Both the position numbers and the translations under genes were made by a program. Under the pieces are notes generated by a model. That model made no database searches, was not told where the DNA came from, and worked only from the letters and a program-made list of their open reading frames with translations. From the NCBI GenBank assembly GCA_026419785.1, contig JAODTK010003710.1, positions 62,001-126,000 on the forward strand: a stretch of DNA of 64,000 nucleotides, read 5' to 3'. Every line of letters begins with the position of its first letter. The first letter of the stretch is position 1. Origin of the DNA: Sclerodactyla briareus. Its lineage: Eukaryota > Echinodermata > Holothuroidea > Dendrochirotida > Sclerodactylidae. This document shows, in pieces, positions 48,463-60,085 of this stretch.

Positions 48463-48934
48463 GGGGGGGCCACAATCGAAGATAATCAATCTTTGCGCCA
48501 GGCTAGCACTGGGATACCTTTGTTAGAACTGAAAAATGTGTCAGGCTAAAAAATTAGCAGAAGAGAAAAGAAAAAGCACTGGGGACACCCAGCAGCTCCA
48601 CAGGCTGTTATATCGTGTCGATTCACTGGCTGCCTGATGAGGCGAACTAAGTCTTATCTTTGTTTGTTTCGTTTTCTATTGCAACCAATTTCCCACCTCC
48701 CTCCTTATTGCAATCCGGAGGGGAATTGATCAAGATCACAAATTCATGTCAAACACTAGTAGTTTATCACTCATCACCTGGATCTCATGATTTCCCTTCT
48801 GTACCACCCCAACAACTATCTTGCATGGCTAGGGCAAATCATCTCCACACCCAGAAGCCCATGTAGACATCTATATAAAGGTTAAACAAAGGCATTCCCC
48901 TCAACTTCTGATATCAGGAAAACAGAAAAAGTAC

Positions 48935-49165
48935 TTGAACATGGCTGCTGGATACAAGCTTGGTTCATGCCTACTGAGCCACTCAAGGCCGGGGTACAAC
49001 ATAGACACAAACCATCAACGATGGTTGCAGCATGGGTCAAGGCTACTGTCACTTAAGGTCAGGTACAAGATGCGAAAGGAATGCACACTAGGATTAAGTA
49101 GCTTGGTCCATGCATACGAGCACTAAAGGCCTGGGGGAAACATAGCAAAAAACCATCAACCGTTC
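48935..49165. repeat. Left remnant of the ~77-bp satellite
   Basis: About three monomers of the satellite otherwise found at 50487-51900. Recognisable phrases are 'tggttcatgcctactgagcc', 'acacaaaccatcaac' and 'ggattaagtagcttggtcc'. The last monomer breaks off at 'accatcaaccg'. The same phrase resumes on the far side of the LINE fragment, so this block and the main array were once continuous. Confidence 0.8.
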
Positions 49166-50486
49166 CAAAGTCAAAAGTGACATCCTTTGTGAGCTAGATT
49201 GTGGGAGGGCAGTTGTTCTTGTCTACTTGATCTTCATCAGCATTGCTCTATGATATAGCGTTTACGATCAAATGAGTACTGAGTTATAATTAGGAGACTC
49301 GGCTATTTCTTGGGTGGAGAGTTATCTAAGCGTTTACGAATAGGGTACATGTGTCTGGTGAGAACTCTGGCATTCATGATTTGATAATGGTGTGACCCAG
49401 GGGCGATTGACGGCCCACATGTTTCCACTGCATATATTACGGCCTGTAACAAACTCATACGGTGTTTTAGTGTGACCTATCAGAGTATGCAGAGATATTC
49501 AGCTTTATAAAGTTTATAAGTAATGTGAGGCTGACACGGCTGCAGCTGAATTGCGGCAAAGATTGTATCGTGAAGGGCGATCATGGTTTGCGAGACAATA
49601 AGGTTGGAACCGGAATGACACGAAAACAGCGATTTGTTGATCTAAACCTGGGCAAAGAAAACAACCTCCCTATATTTGACTTAGACATGGAGGGTTCGCA
49701 TCAATCTTCTGCAACGGTCAAGAATGTAGGTGTGGTTTTTGATAAACCTCCCAATGAAAACCAGGTTGATAACTTGGTGACAGAAATATTAATTATCACT
49801 TACGATTTATAAGGTCCGTCGCTTTCTGAACGTTTACTTGTGCTCATGCAGTTAGATCTCTTATACTCTCCAGACTTGATTACTGCACTAATTCTGGCAG
49901 GTATTCCTCGTGATTTACGCAGTTGGCAAACTCTGCAGAATCGCGCCGCGCATCTCATATATCAGGTTTTATAGAACTACCTCAGCAGCTCCACCTCTCC
50001 GCGAGTTGCACTGTTGCCAATGAACAATGCATCATTTTTAAGATTTTAGTTCAGGTTTTTAAATTGTTTGTATATAATCTTGCGCCCCAGTTACCTGGAA
50101 GGCCTAATCAACCAGTTACAAATAGGGCCGACCCGGTCTTAGATCCATAGGGAACGTACGCGTTTGCCCATCCACAGTCACTAGACGTGTTCTACGGTGA
50201 CGAATCCTTCTCGGTTGATTGTTCCGTTCCGAATTGTGGAATGCTCTGCCTCTCCGGCTTGTGAAGCGCCAAATGTGCATGTTTCAAGAAACTTCTAAAA
50301 ACCCTTTTTTCATCTTTTTCCAGTGATGAGTCAAAGAAAATCCATTTTAACTGTTTTCATCGTGTCTTATGTATTTTTATACACATGTCTTACTGTACTT
50401 TTTGTAAACCATATCTTTATTTTTTGTACAGCGCTTGATCTTTTGGAAGGGATATATAAATGCACGTGAAATAAATTAAATAAACC
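49165..50486 (+). mobile_element. 5'-truncated non-LTR retrotransposon (CR1/L2/jockey-like), end of reverse transcriptase
   Basis: The plus strand carries the end of a LINE reverse transcriptase in several broken frames. At 49736 onward GVVFD is visible. At 49866-49886 LSRLDYC is preceded by HAVRSLI, the typical stretch after the RT core. After a frameshift near 49887 the next frame reads LILAGIPRDLRSWQTLQNRA and AHLI, which matches the consensus order CNSLL-GIP...LQ-VQNAAARLI. Further on are a FKILVQVFKLFVYNLAP stretch and, at 50234-50251, LWNALP, the usual near-terminal motif. The 3' end has the common tail (acagcgcttgatcttttgga, then tatataaatgcacg) and an A-rich repeat (aaataaattaaataaa). 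Stops and frameshifts make it inactive. The left boundary is approximate and set by where the interrupted satellite stops. Confidence 0.85.
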
Positions 50487-51900
50487 GCTATGGTGGCAGC
50501 TTGGTGGTCCATCCTACTGGGTCACTCAAGGTCCAGGGTACAAGATGGACAGGGAACACCAGCACTAGATTAAGTAGCTTGTCCATGCCACTGAGCCACC
50601 AAGCGCCGGGGTGTACACCATAGACATAAACCACCAACGGTGGCGCTGCGGCTGTAGAGGTCCATGGCATACCGGGTCACACTCGAGGCCAGGGTACAAG
50701 ATGGACAAGGAATGCCAACTGCTGGATTACAAGCTTGATCCATGCCTACTGAACCACTAAAGGCTGTGGTAATACCCATAGACAACAAACCAATCAATTG
50801 CCTGGTTTGCAGGCCTGGTGTGGTCACATGCCTTAATGGGTCACTCAAGGTCAGGGTAACAAGGATGGACAAGAACGGCCAACACTTAATTAAGTAGCTT
50901 GGTCAATTGCCTACTGAGCATCAAGCCAGGGTACACCACAGAACATAACAACCAACCGCTTGTGGCTGCCAGCTGTAGAGGTCCATGCCTACTGAGCCAC
51001 TCAAGGCCCGGGGTACACCATAGACATACACCACCAACTTCTGGCTTGCGGCTGTAGAGGTCCATGCATCTACCGGGTCACTCGTGCCAGGGTACAAGAT
51101 GGCAGGATGCCACTCTGGATTACAAGCTTGTTCCATGCCTACTGAACCACTAAAGGCTGTGGTACCCATCGACACAAACCATCAATTGCTGGTTGCAGCC
51201 TGGTGGTCCATGCCTACGGGTCACTCACGGTCGGGTACAAGATGGACAAGGAACCCAACCCTAGATTAAGTAGCGCTTGGTCATGCCTACTGAGCCCTCA
51301 GCCAGGGGGTACACCACAGACATAAACCACCAACCGCTGGCTGCAGCTGTAGAGGTCCCTTGCTACTGGGCCCTCGAGGCCCAGAGTACAGATGGGGCAA
51401 GTAATGGGCCAAGCTGGATTACAAGCTGTTCCATGCCTCCTACTGAACCACTGAGCTTGGTACCCAGAGACACAACCATCACCGCTGGTTTTCAGCCTGG
51501 TGGTCCATGCCTGCTGGGTCACTCAAGGTCATGTACAAGATGTACAAGGAACGCCAACCACCTAATTAAGTATGCTTGGTCCCTGCCCACTGATGCCACT
51601 CGGCCGGATTATACACATAGACATACACACCAACCGCTGGCTGCGGCTGTAGAGGTTCATGCCTACTGGGTCACTCCGGGCCAGGTACAAGGATGAACAA
51701 TGAATAACGCCAACCACTGGAGTACAGCTTGATCCATGCTACTGACCATTACAGCTGGGTTACCATAACACAAACCATCAACCGCTGGTTATAGCCGGGG
51801 GTGGTCCATGCCTACTGGGTCACTCAAGGCCATGGTACAATATGGGACAAGGAATGCTGACACTGGATTACAAGCTTGGTTCATGCTCCTTAGCCAAGGG
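50487..51900. repeat. Satellite array, ~77-bp monomers in a four-monomer higher-order repeat
   Basis: Monomers are marked by a 'tccatgcctactg' core and recur about every 73-84 bp, roughly 18 copies. Four types follow one another: (1) 'gggtcactcaaggtcagggt...' ending 'agattaagtagcttggtcc'; (2) 'gagccactcaaggc...' with 'accatagacataaaccacc' and ending 'gctgtagaggtcc'; (3) 'gggtcactcgaggccagg...' ending 'ggattacaagcttgatcc'; (4) 'gaaccactaaaggctgtgg' ending 'ttgcagcctggtggtcc'. The type-1 start recurs near 50503, 50818, 51202, 51502 and 51800, that is about 300-315 bp except for one interval of about 384 bp that contains an extra type-2 monomer. Open frames inside the array are artefacts of the repeat. 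Confidence 0.88.
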
Positions 51901-53207
51901 CTCTACTACTGTTGTGATGATCAAAATAATCATGGAAACAGGGACCATGTGTCACTGGTCTGTGCTCTATTTACCAGCTGCACATTAATACCGTATTATT
52001 CTCTAGACGTGCCACTGCGCGGGTAGGCATCTAGGAAACATGCACGTTTATTAGGATGATCATCTCGCAGAACTGGTACATCACGTGTTTAAGTGATGCT
52101 ACATTACTACAGATACCACAAACGTCTAGCTTGGAGTGCTGAATTTACCTTTCAAATATCACAGACAACCATATGTAGCGAAATTAGTCAAAAAGTGATG
52201 AACTGTTGTACAATACTAACACAATTTGTAAGCTATTCTGAGAATAGCTTAGATCGGTAATGATGATGCATTAAGTTCCTACCAAAAGTATTTTGTCAGT
52301 GTACAATTAGTGTTCGAACAGTTTTGAAAGTGTGTCTCTATTAGGTTACAAAATCATAAATCTTGCAAGATTCCATGTGTGCTTCTATTAGGGCATGAGC
52401 TTCTATTAGAATGAATACGGTAAAACAAGCCTTGAATGAAGTGTTACATAGTTTCGTTAGAAATTCATCACAGCACTTGGCCTATGATGACAACCACCAA
52501 ACACCACTCTAAAGATGTGTGGCTGGCCGCACACATTCAATGCCACCTCAGAATTGCACTTAAACGATAATTGCAGCTTTAAGGAATGTGGAGGTTGCCA
52601 CATACTGGTAGTAGATTAAATAATGCAAAATTACTGGCGACGAAAATATTGATTACTTTCCTCCAGTACAGTACACCAAGACCAATCTTGCAAGGCTTCC
52701 ACATGATACATTTGTGTGGCATCCTCATGGAAACATGACACCATAACTATCTACCGAGGATTATTATATAAAGCAGAAAAATATTGTTATGATAACCATT
52801 GGTGACTAATTTCTATAAACTCTGTTACCTTACAAGATCTGAAACTCAGGTTAGATTACCCTTGACAGAACAACTCTGAAGAATACTGTTTTTGCAGGTT
52901 TCCTCATTGGATTGTTGTTGTTTTTTAATCAGGTAACTAAGAATGGGTTCACATATGGGGGCAATACATTATGTTACCTGCTAATCTTTTGAAGAAAAAA
53001 AATTGTCATCTTTTTGTCGCAAAATACTTGACATGCAGACATTAGTCTGGCAAAAAGAGAAGGGCGATGGGAGTGCCAACCCGGTACTGTGCGAAGTTGC
53101 CAGATACTCTGTTGCATTTTGGGGTGGTGCATACATCAATAAGGGGTGAATAGAGTATGTTAAATGGATTATAAAGAAATCTGAAAGAAGATGGAATTAG
53201 AACCAGA
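51901..53207. other. Unassigned sequence
   Basis: Only 53040-53160 can be linked to another place in the window (62040-62150, a dispersed repeat pair). Confidence 0.4.
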
Positions 53208-54732
53208 AAGCCAAAAGGCTTAGTGATTCCTTGACTCTTTCTGACAACCTATGGCCAGACACAAGGACAAATGGGAGCAGAATTGTACCAGCTAGTTATG
53301 GGAACTTGACGTCTGACAAATTTCCCATTTTTACGAACCAACCAATGAGGGCTCTATACTCTTGAGAAGGAAGCTACACACAAACTTCAAGGTTTTCAGA
53401 CTCTGACTTCGGTGACCTCAAATGAACTCGCACCTGGACCAAAACAATGAGGGTTCATGTACTATCATTGGGGAACTCAAATACAAGAATGAGTCAAAAT
53501 CATGAAGGCATGAGTCAAAATTGGCCAAAATATTGACTTTTCACAAATTTTATATTTGTGACCAAAAATCACTCCGACCTGACCAAAAACAAATCAGGGT
53601 TCCTGTACTCCCCATGAGAAAGCTACACACGGAATCCTCAAACCTGATCCAAACCAACATTCTGGATTATCGTGTTTTCAAGGTGTTCAAGAATTTGACC
53701 CTCTGTTGACCTCTGACCTGACCCAAAAACAGTAGGGTTTGGGTTACTCATTATTAGGAAACACTCATAACAAGATGAGCTTCATCCATCCGGGTGGGGT
53801 GAGTTATCATGTGTGCAAGCCAAAATTTGCCAAAATATGGACTTTTTCCACCAATTTGTGATTATTTCGACAAATTTCACCCACAGCCTGAACCAAAAAC
53901 AATAGGGCTTCTGTATCCCACCATAAGCCAAAAGCCCAAGATTCTCAAATCCTAGCCATCGGACCAACCACTACTGAGCGGCTAGCCATCGTTTACCAAG
54001 CCCAAAAAATTGGGAAAAATATCACTTTTTGCCTATTCCTAATTTCTCCCAAAAAATTAACACACTAATCAACACTCAAAACAATAGGGTATTGTACTCC
54101 CCATTAGGAAGATACACACCAAACTTCAAGGCTTGATCGGACCAAATGTTTTGGACTTATCATGTTTTACAAGGATTTCAGGACTGTGACCTCTAGTCTA
54201 GTGACCTCAGAGGACCTTTGACCTGACCCCAAAACAATAGGGATCATGGCCTCATCATGGGGAACACACACACCAGGGTATGGTTCATCACATCCAGGTG
54301 GGGTTGGATTTATCGTGTTACAAGCCAAAATTGGCCAAACATCAACTTTTCACACATTCTCCATTTTTAACCAAAATTCCTCACCCCAACCAGAACCAAA
54401 AACAATAGGGTTCCTGTACTCCCCATAAGGAAAGCTAAGCTATACACCAAAATTTCAACTTGATCAGACCAACCATTCTGGATCTTAGCTGTTTACAAGG
54501 TTTGTCAGGACTTGACCTCTGTTGAATCAGCTGGACCTCTGACCTGACCCCAAAACCAACAGAGTTCTTGTACTCATCATGGGGAACACACATACCAAGT
54601 ATGAGTTCATCCATCCAGGTGGGGTCGAGTTATCGTGTTTAAAAGCCAGCGTTACATACACACCACACATCCATAACACACCACACTGTCATGACGCATA
54701 GGATTTCATTGACTTACGTAAGGATCAAAAAA
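53208..54732 (+). mobile_element. Repeat family R, copy 3 (internally repeated)
   Basis: The 5' hairpin AAGCC-AAAA-GGCTT and GATTCCTTGAC (53225-53235) match copy 1 almost exactly. The body contains several tandem versions of a ~370-bp unit: a 'tgacctctgacctgaccc' line, 'caatagggttcatgtactca', 'catccatccaggtggggt', 'acaagccaaaattggccaaa', 'ccaaaaacaatagggttcct' and 'gtactccccataaggaaagc'. It ends with a CA-rich tract (54655-54690) and a decayed hairpin (54701-54726). Copy number of the inner unit differs between family members, which suggests expansion by unequal exchange or slippage. Confidence 0.75.
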
Positions 54733-55422
54733 CAAGAGCACCAATAGTGCTGTAGCTCAACCACAACAAAGTACAAGACGAAGTACAATTATGTGTGAAA
54801 TGTTCAAGTTCATGAGGCCAAGAAGGCAGTTTCAAAGCATATGCTTATTGTGCCCCTGTAACGAGCTCTGACTTGATCTTCATGGGGCACACAAAAATGT
54901 CTTAGCAGTCAATGAACTTGTTAGTTTAGTCAACATCCATGCCCAATTGAGAATGGCCAATTGAGAGCGAAAGAGGCAATTTAACAGTCGAGGAACTTGG
55001 GTCCAAGTTTGGTCAACATCCATCGAAGAAGAATGACTGTTTTGTTTTTTTCACTAGATGTTACTGTTTCATTTCTACCACACACTATATGATGTGTTTG
55101 CATCCAAAATCAAGCAAACAAGATAAAAAGAGCACCGCCAAAGGAATGTTACGACACAGTTTAAGGAAATTCTATGTACTTACATACATTTTGATATTCT
55201 ACACCATAAAGGCCTACAGTATATGCCCCTTCATGACCTTTGACACCCACGACCCTCACAAAGTCAAAAATGTCTCATGGGTCAATTAACGTGTCAATTA
55301 ACAAGTTTGGTCGAATCTGTCACAGACTGACTTTGAGGGCCAAGAAGGCAATGTTGACAACCCACGGATAGAGTAGATAGCCTTTAGGGCCCAGGGGGTC
55401 TTGAACCAACAAGAGAAAGCCA
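54733..55422. other. Diverged repetitive sequence between two family R copies
   Basis: Contains 'gtcaacatccatgcccaatt' and a similar 'ggtcaacatccatcgaagaa', and 'gaggccaagaaggcagttt' versus 'gagggccaagaaggcaatgt', suggesting a worn tandem unit. No gene. Confidence 0.4.
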
Positions 55423-57035
55423 AAAAGGCTCTAGTGATCTTGACTGTTTCTGTCAATTATAGCCAGACACAGGAGATAGTACCCAGCTCATTATAGGGCA
55501 ACCTTAAACAACATAACTGACCAAATGCCCTATTGTTACCAACCAACTAATAGGGTCCTGTACTCTTGGGAAGGAAAGCGACACCACTAAAAATTTCAAG
55601 GTTCAGACTTTGAACTCTAGGTACCTGAAGGGACCTCCGACCGGACCCCAAAAACATAGGGTCATGTACTCATCATGGGGAATACACAAACCAAGTATGA
55701 AGCCTCATTCACCCCGCCCTTAAAAAACAATCGGGTTCATGTACTCCCCATAAGGAAGAGATACACACATAATTGTCACTGATTTCAGACCCCAACCCGT
55801 TCGGGACTTATCGTGTTTACAAGGTTTTCAGACTTTTACCTTCTGGTTGACCTCAGATGACCTCTGACCTGAACCCCCAAAAATAGGGTTCATGTACTCA
55901 TTCATGGGGAAAAACACTACAAGTATGAGCTTATCCATCCGGGTGGGTGAGGTGAGTTATCGTGGTTACAAGCCAATTGGCCAAAATATCAACATTTTCT
56001 AGTTTGTTGTGGACCAAATTTCACCCAGACCTGAACCAGCAACAATAGGGTTCCTGTACTCCCCAGAAAGGGGAAAGCTATACACAATGATTTCAACTTG
56101 ATCAGACCAACCATGGTTCTGGACTTTGGTGTTTACAGGTTTTCAGACTCTGACCTCTTGGTGACCTTCAATCACCTCTGACCTGACCCCAAAACAATAG
56201 GGTTCAGTACTAACATGGGGAACACACATACCAGTATGAGCTCATCCATCCGGGGGTGGGGGGGCGAGTTATTGTGTTTTTACAAGCCAAAATTGGCCAA
56301 AATATCGAAATTTCACAAAGTTTTATTTTCGACCAAAATTCCCTTCCCGACCTGAACCAAAAACAATAGGGTTCCTGTACTCCACATAGAGAGCGTTACA
56401 CCCATTTTTCAACTTGATCAGACCAACCATCTGGACTTATGTGTTTACAAGGTTTTCAGACTTTGACTGGTGACCTAGAGGACCTCTGACCTGACCCCAA
56501 AAACAATAGGGTTGATGTACTCATCATGGGGAAACACACATACCAAGTATGAGCTTCATTCCATTCCAAGGTGGGGTGAGAGTTATCGTGTTTAAAAGCC
56601 AAACTTGGCCAAAATCGAATTTCGGCAAATTTCTATTTTCGCCCAAAATTCACTTCCGACGCTGTAACAAAAACCAATAGGGTTCCTGTTGTACTCCCCC
56701 ATAGGAGAGCTATATCACCCATTTTCAAACTTGATCAGATCCAAACCATTTTGGACGAGATCGTGTTACAAGGTTTTCAGACTGTGACTCTGGGACCTCA
56801 GATGACCTTGACCTGACCCCAAAAACAATGGGATCCTGTGATCATCATGGGAACACACATACCAAGTATGAGCTTCATCCAGCTGGGGTCGAGTTATCGT
56901 GTTTACAAGCTGGGAGTCACACATTCACACACCACACACACACACACAACACACACACACACACAACACACACAACAAAACCACACACACGACGTGACGA
57001 AATAGCATCCTCGACTTCGTCAAGGAATCAAAAAA
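55423..57035 (+). mobile_element. Repeat family R, copy 4 (internally repeated, longest)
   Basis: Begins with the AAGCC-AAAA-GGCT hairpin and 'agtgatcttgactgtttctg', carries about four tandem versions of the ~370-bp inner unit, then (CA)n at about 56925-56992. It ends with a well-kept hairpin at 57005-57029: a left arm close to GATTCCTCGAC, a TTC loop and GTCAAGGAATC, followed by A5-6. This copy gives the clearest 3' end of the family. Confidence 0.78.
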
Positions 57036-57960
57036 CTATGAAAGTCCGTAGGTATGGCTATTCCAACATTATGACCAGGCATCAGAGCACTGTGCACCAA
57101 AATTGTAGGAGAAGCATGTTGCAAGATTGCACATGATGGGCCCTCGGGCCCACACTGCGCCTCAGTCTGACATTCCCTGAGAACCTGAAGGTACGGCTAA
57201 TTGACCGAACATCAGCATTAACCTGTGCATCAAAATTTGTAGAGCCATTTTGCATGATTTTCCATGTGCCCACATTGGCCTGAGTCCAGAAGTTGCAACA
57301 CCCTGATGGCACACTAACCAAGGAGCATTACTTGTACCGTTAAGGAAACTCAATGTGAACTGGGGGAGCAGATGCACTTCAAGTACCAATGTGTAGAACT
57401 CCATGAAATTTCATCAAAGGGCATCGGGCCCACGTGGACTTGAAATAACGTCGTAGTTAGATACAAGGATTTGCAGTAAGTATTTCACATATGGGCCTAG
57501 CCAAACTTCCTGACATCCCAAATAGGTCCTCTACCAAGGACCATTACAGGTAACTGTGAAGAAAACCATTGAAGCTTGTGGGAGAGAGCATTTCAAGCAA
57601 CATTGTGTGAAAAATATGTTAACATGGATCCTCGGGTCCAAGTCAGAACTCAAACAACAAACCAGCCATCATATTGACGGAATATCGGCACGTTATCGAA
57701 ATTGTAGGCAATGGCCCTGTTACCCAAGTAAATACATGTAACTTTGAGAAAATCATTGAAGCTTGTGGGAAGAAATGCATTTCAAAGACTGGTGTGTCTG
57801 ACATTTTCCTGAAATGGGCCCTCCAGGCCCTTACTGGGGACCTTGGACCAAAAAATTCCTGAACAACCCCGAAGGAACGGGCTTTGTTAGACATCAATAT
57901 GACCAAACATCAGGCACTGTGCTCAAGTTGTGGGTTTGTAGATGAAGTAGCATTTGCAGT
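57036..57960. repeat. Diverged tandem repeats of ~130-190 bp
   Basis: 'gaccaggcatcagagcactg' (57071), 'gaccgaacatcagcattaac' (57202) and 'gaccaaacatcaggcactgt' (57901) are related. 'accattgaagcttgtgggag' (57564) and 'atcattgaagcttgtgggaa' (57753) are about 190 bp apart. The palindrome GGGCCCTCGGGCCC lies at 57139-57152. No gene. Confidence 0.55.
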
Positions 57961-59339
57961 TTGCCCACTGTGGCCCATTGTGACCCTTTAGTGCCATGTG
58001 ACCTTGACCTTTAGGTGGTCAACGATGAACCAACAGCAAGAAACATTGTGACCAAGTCTGGCCGAGAGAGATTCATCGAAGGCACAAACATTTTGTGGCT
58101 GAATGAAAAAGCAAAGGTTACAGACTGGGAAGATCGAAGGATAGCTTAGATAGCTAGCTAGATAGATAGAGAGAATGACATGGGCATCACAAGAGCTCAA
58201 CCAGCATAGGCTGGTTTGAAGCTAAACAAGGAAAAAAAGAAAAAACAGAACTTTAGCAGGAATGGACGGTGCTTTGAGGACAACCAGCATATTTTTTCAG
58301 GCCGCACGACTGAGTGTTGGCCATGATTTTGAATTCGTGCAATGGCAGGCAGCCAGCATTTCTTGGGGAGCCAACCCGATTTGTGCAGGGTGTCAGTCAT
58401 GCATGGAAGTGCAGGTTTCTGAAGAGCTGAACAAATCGCAAAACAGGGTAGGCAGGGAATTCGGGGGGGGAGGGGTGAATGAAAATATAATCATGGACCA
58501 TGGGAAGCTGCGGTATCAGGTTTTGACCACATGAAACAAGGCAAATCAGAACACGTGCCCCTGTCACAGTCTGTACTTTCCAATGGCTAAAGTCTCACAA
58601 TGGAGCACAATGTTAATAATCGAGGGATTCGTCAATGTTTTGTCAGGTATACTAAAACTTGCAAATCTCACGGCTCAAATCTGGGTGAATGCAATAAGTA
58701 GACGGTGGAAATTCTATTCTCAGTGAGCCTGATTGCTTTGCTGACCCGACAGGATTTAATGAAGGCCAAAATGGACAAACAGACTTTATTACGATATTCA
58801 ATGAAAAAGGTAATGGGGGAAAAGTAATTAGAGGAGCACTGCTGAGAAACTGGAGTAAAGATAAAAGCTATGATCAGAGTAAAAGAGCATGGTTTGTGTT
58901 GCCTAGGGCAGTTAATAATACCTCTTCAGTGATTGCTGGAGGGGGGGGGGGGGGAGGCACTCCAATACTGAGGCTAGTCATTGCTCATATATATTGCCTA
59001 AGACAAGTGAAGCCATCCCTTGCCAACAAGGGGTGGGGAACTATTGGGGGAAAACCAAACTACCACTCAGCATTTGATCCACTCACTCAATGTTATGAGG
59101 GCACATTCACTAGCCACTCACAATCACCCACCACTCACTCCACCTGACTACCGGGATGAACAACCAGTCCTGGGCCAACTCTATGATGTGCCTGTGCGGG
59201 CTGCGCCCCATGGGCGTACCAATAGGCAGAAAGGGGGCCGTCACTCGAGGCTGTGGCCACCACTCCTCAAATTTTATAGGGGCCTCATACATAGTCTTTT
59301 TGCCCACACCCAAACATTCATTTTCAACTGCTTGGGTCC
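57961..59339. other. Unassigned sequence with (GATA)-like and poly-G tracts
   Basis: GATA-like units at 58140-58175, G14 at 58941-58954. Frames at 59020-59373 lie in a patch (atgggcgtaccaataggcag) that looks like a dispersed repeat. Confidence 0.4.
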
Positions 59340-60085
59340 CCCAACTTCTTTGAACCTACCAATTTTACTCTAAACCTACCTACCTACCTACAACTTGCTT
59401 TCGAACCCTACCAATGTTGGCTTTGGACCTACCACTTACTTTGGGCCTACCAACGAGCTTTGGATTACTTTGGGGGGACCTACACCTGTTTTGGACCTAC
59501 CAACTCACTTTGACCCTACCAACTGGCTTGAACTAACAACTTGCTTTGAACTCACCACCTTGCCTGAACCTGACAAATTGCATTGAGGCTATCAACTTGC
59601 ATTGAACCTACCAACTTGCTATGAAAACTACCAACTTGCTTTGGACCTCCCCCCAAAAAAACTGCTTGATCCACTAACTTCACTTGGACCATAACAACTT
59701 CCTTAACCTACAAACTTGCTTCAACTACCAACTCAATTTGGACCTACAACTTGCTTGAACGCCCTGGCCGACTTGCGTCCGCACCTACCAACTTGCATGG
59801 CGGTCTATACACTTGCTTCAGGACCCGCTGACTTGCCTTGAAACATAACTACTAACTTGCTCTGACCTACCAAGTTGCCTTTTGGAATCTACCAACTTGC
59901 TCTGGATCTACTATGTTGGTCTGAACCTACCAATTTGCTTTGAAACTACCACTTGCGCTGAACCTAACAACTTGCTTTGAACCTACCAAATTGCTTTTAA
60001 AAAAACTACCTACTTGGTTTTGGACCTACCAACCTGCTCTGGGCCTAACAGCTTGCTCTGGGCCTACCATCTCGCTTGGAACAAA
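59340..60085. repeat. Minisatellite, ~19-20-bp unit, about 35 copies
   Basis: The unit is 'caacttgctttgaacctac' with many changes. The period is not a multiple of three and copies carry frequent indels, so no protein repeat is implied. Confidence 0.92.

Noticed and set aside
51277-51696. 139-residue plus-strand frame
   Set aside because: It lies wholly inside the ~77-bp satellite and does not persist in other copies.
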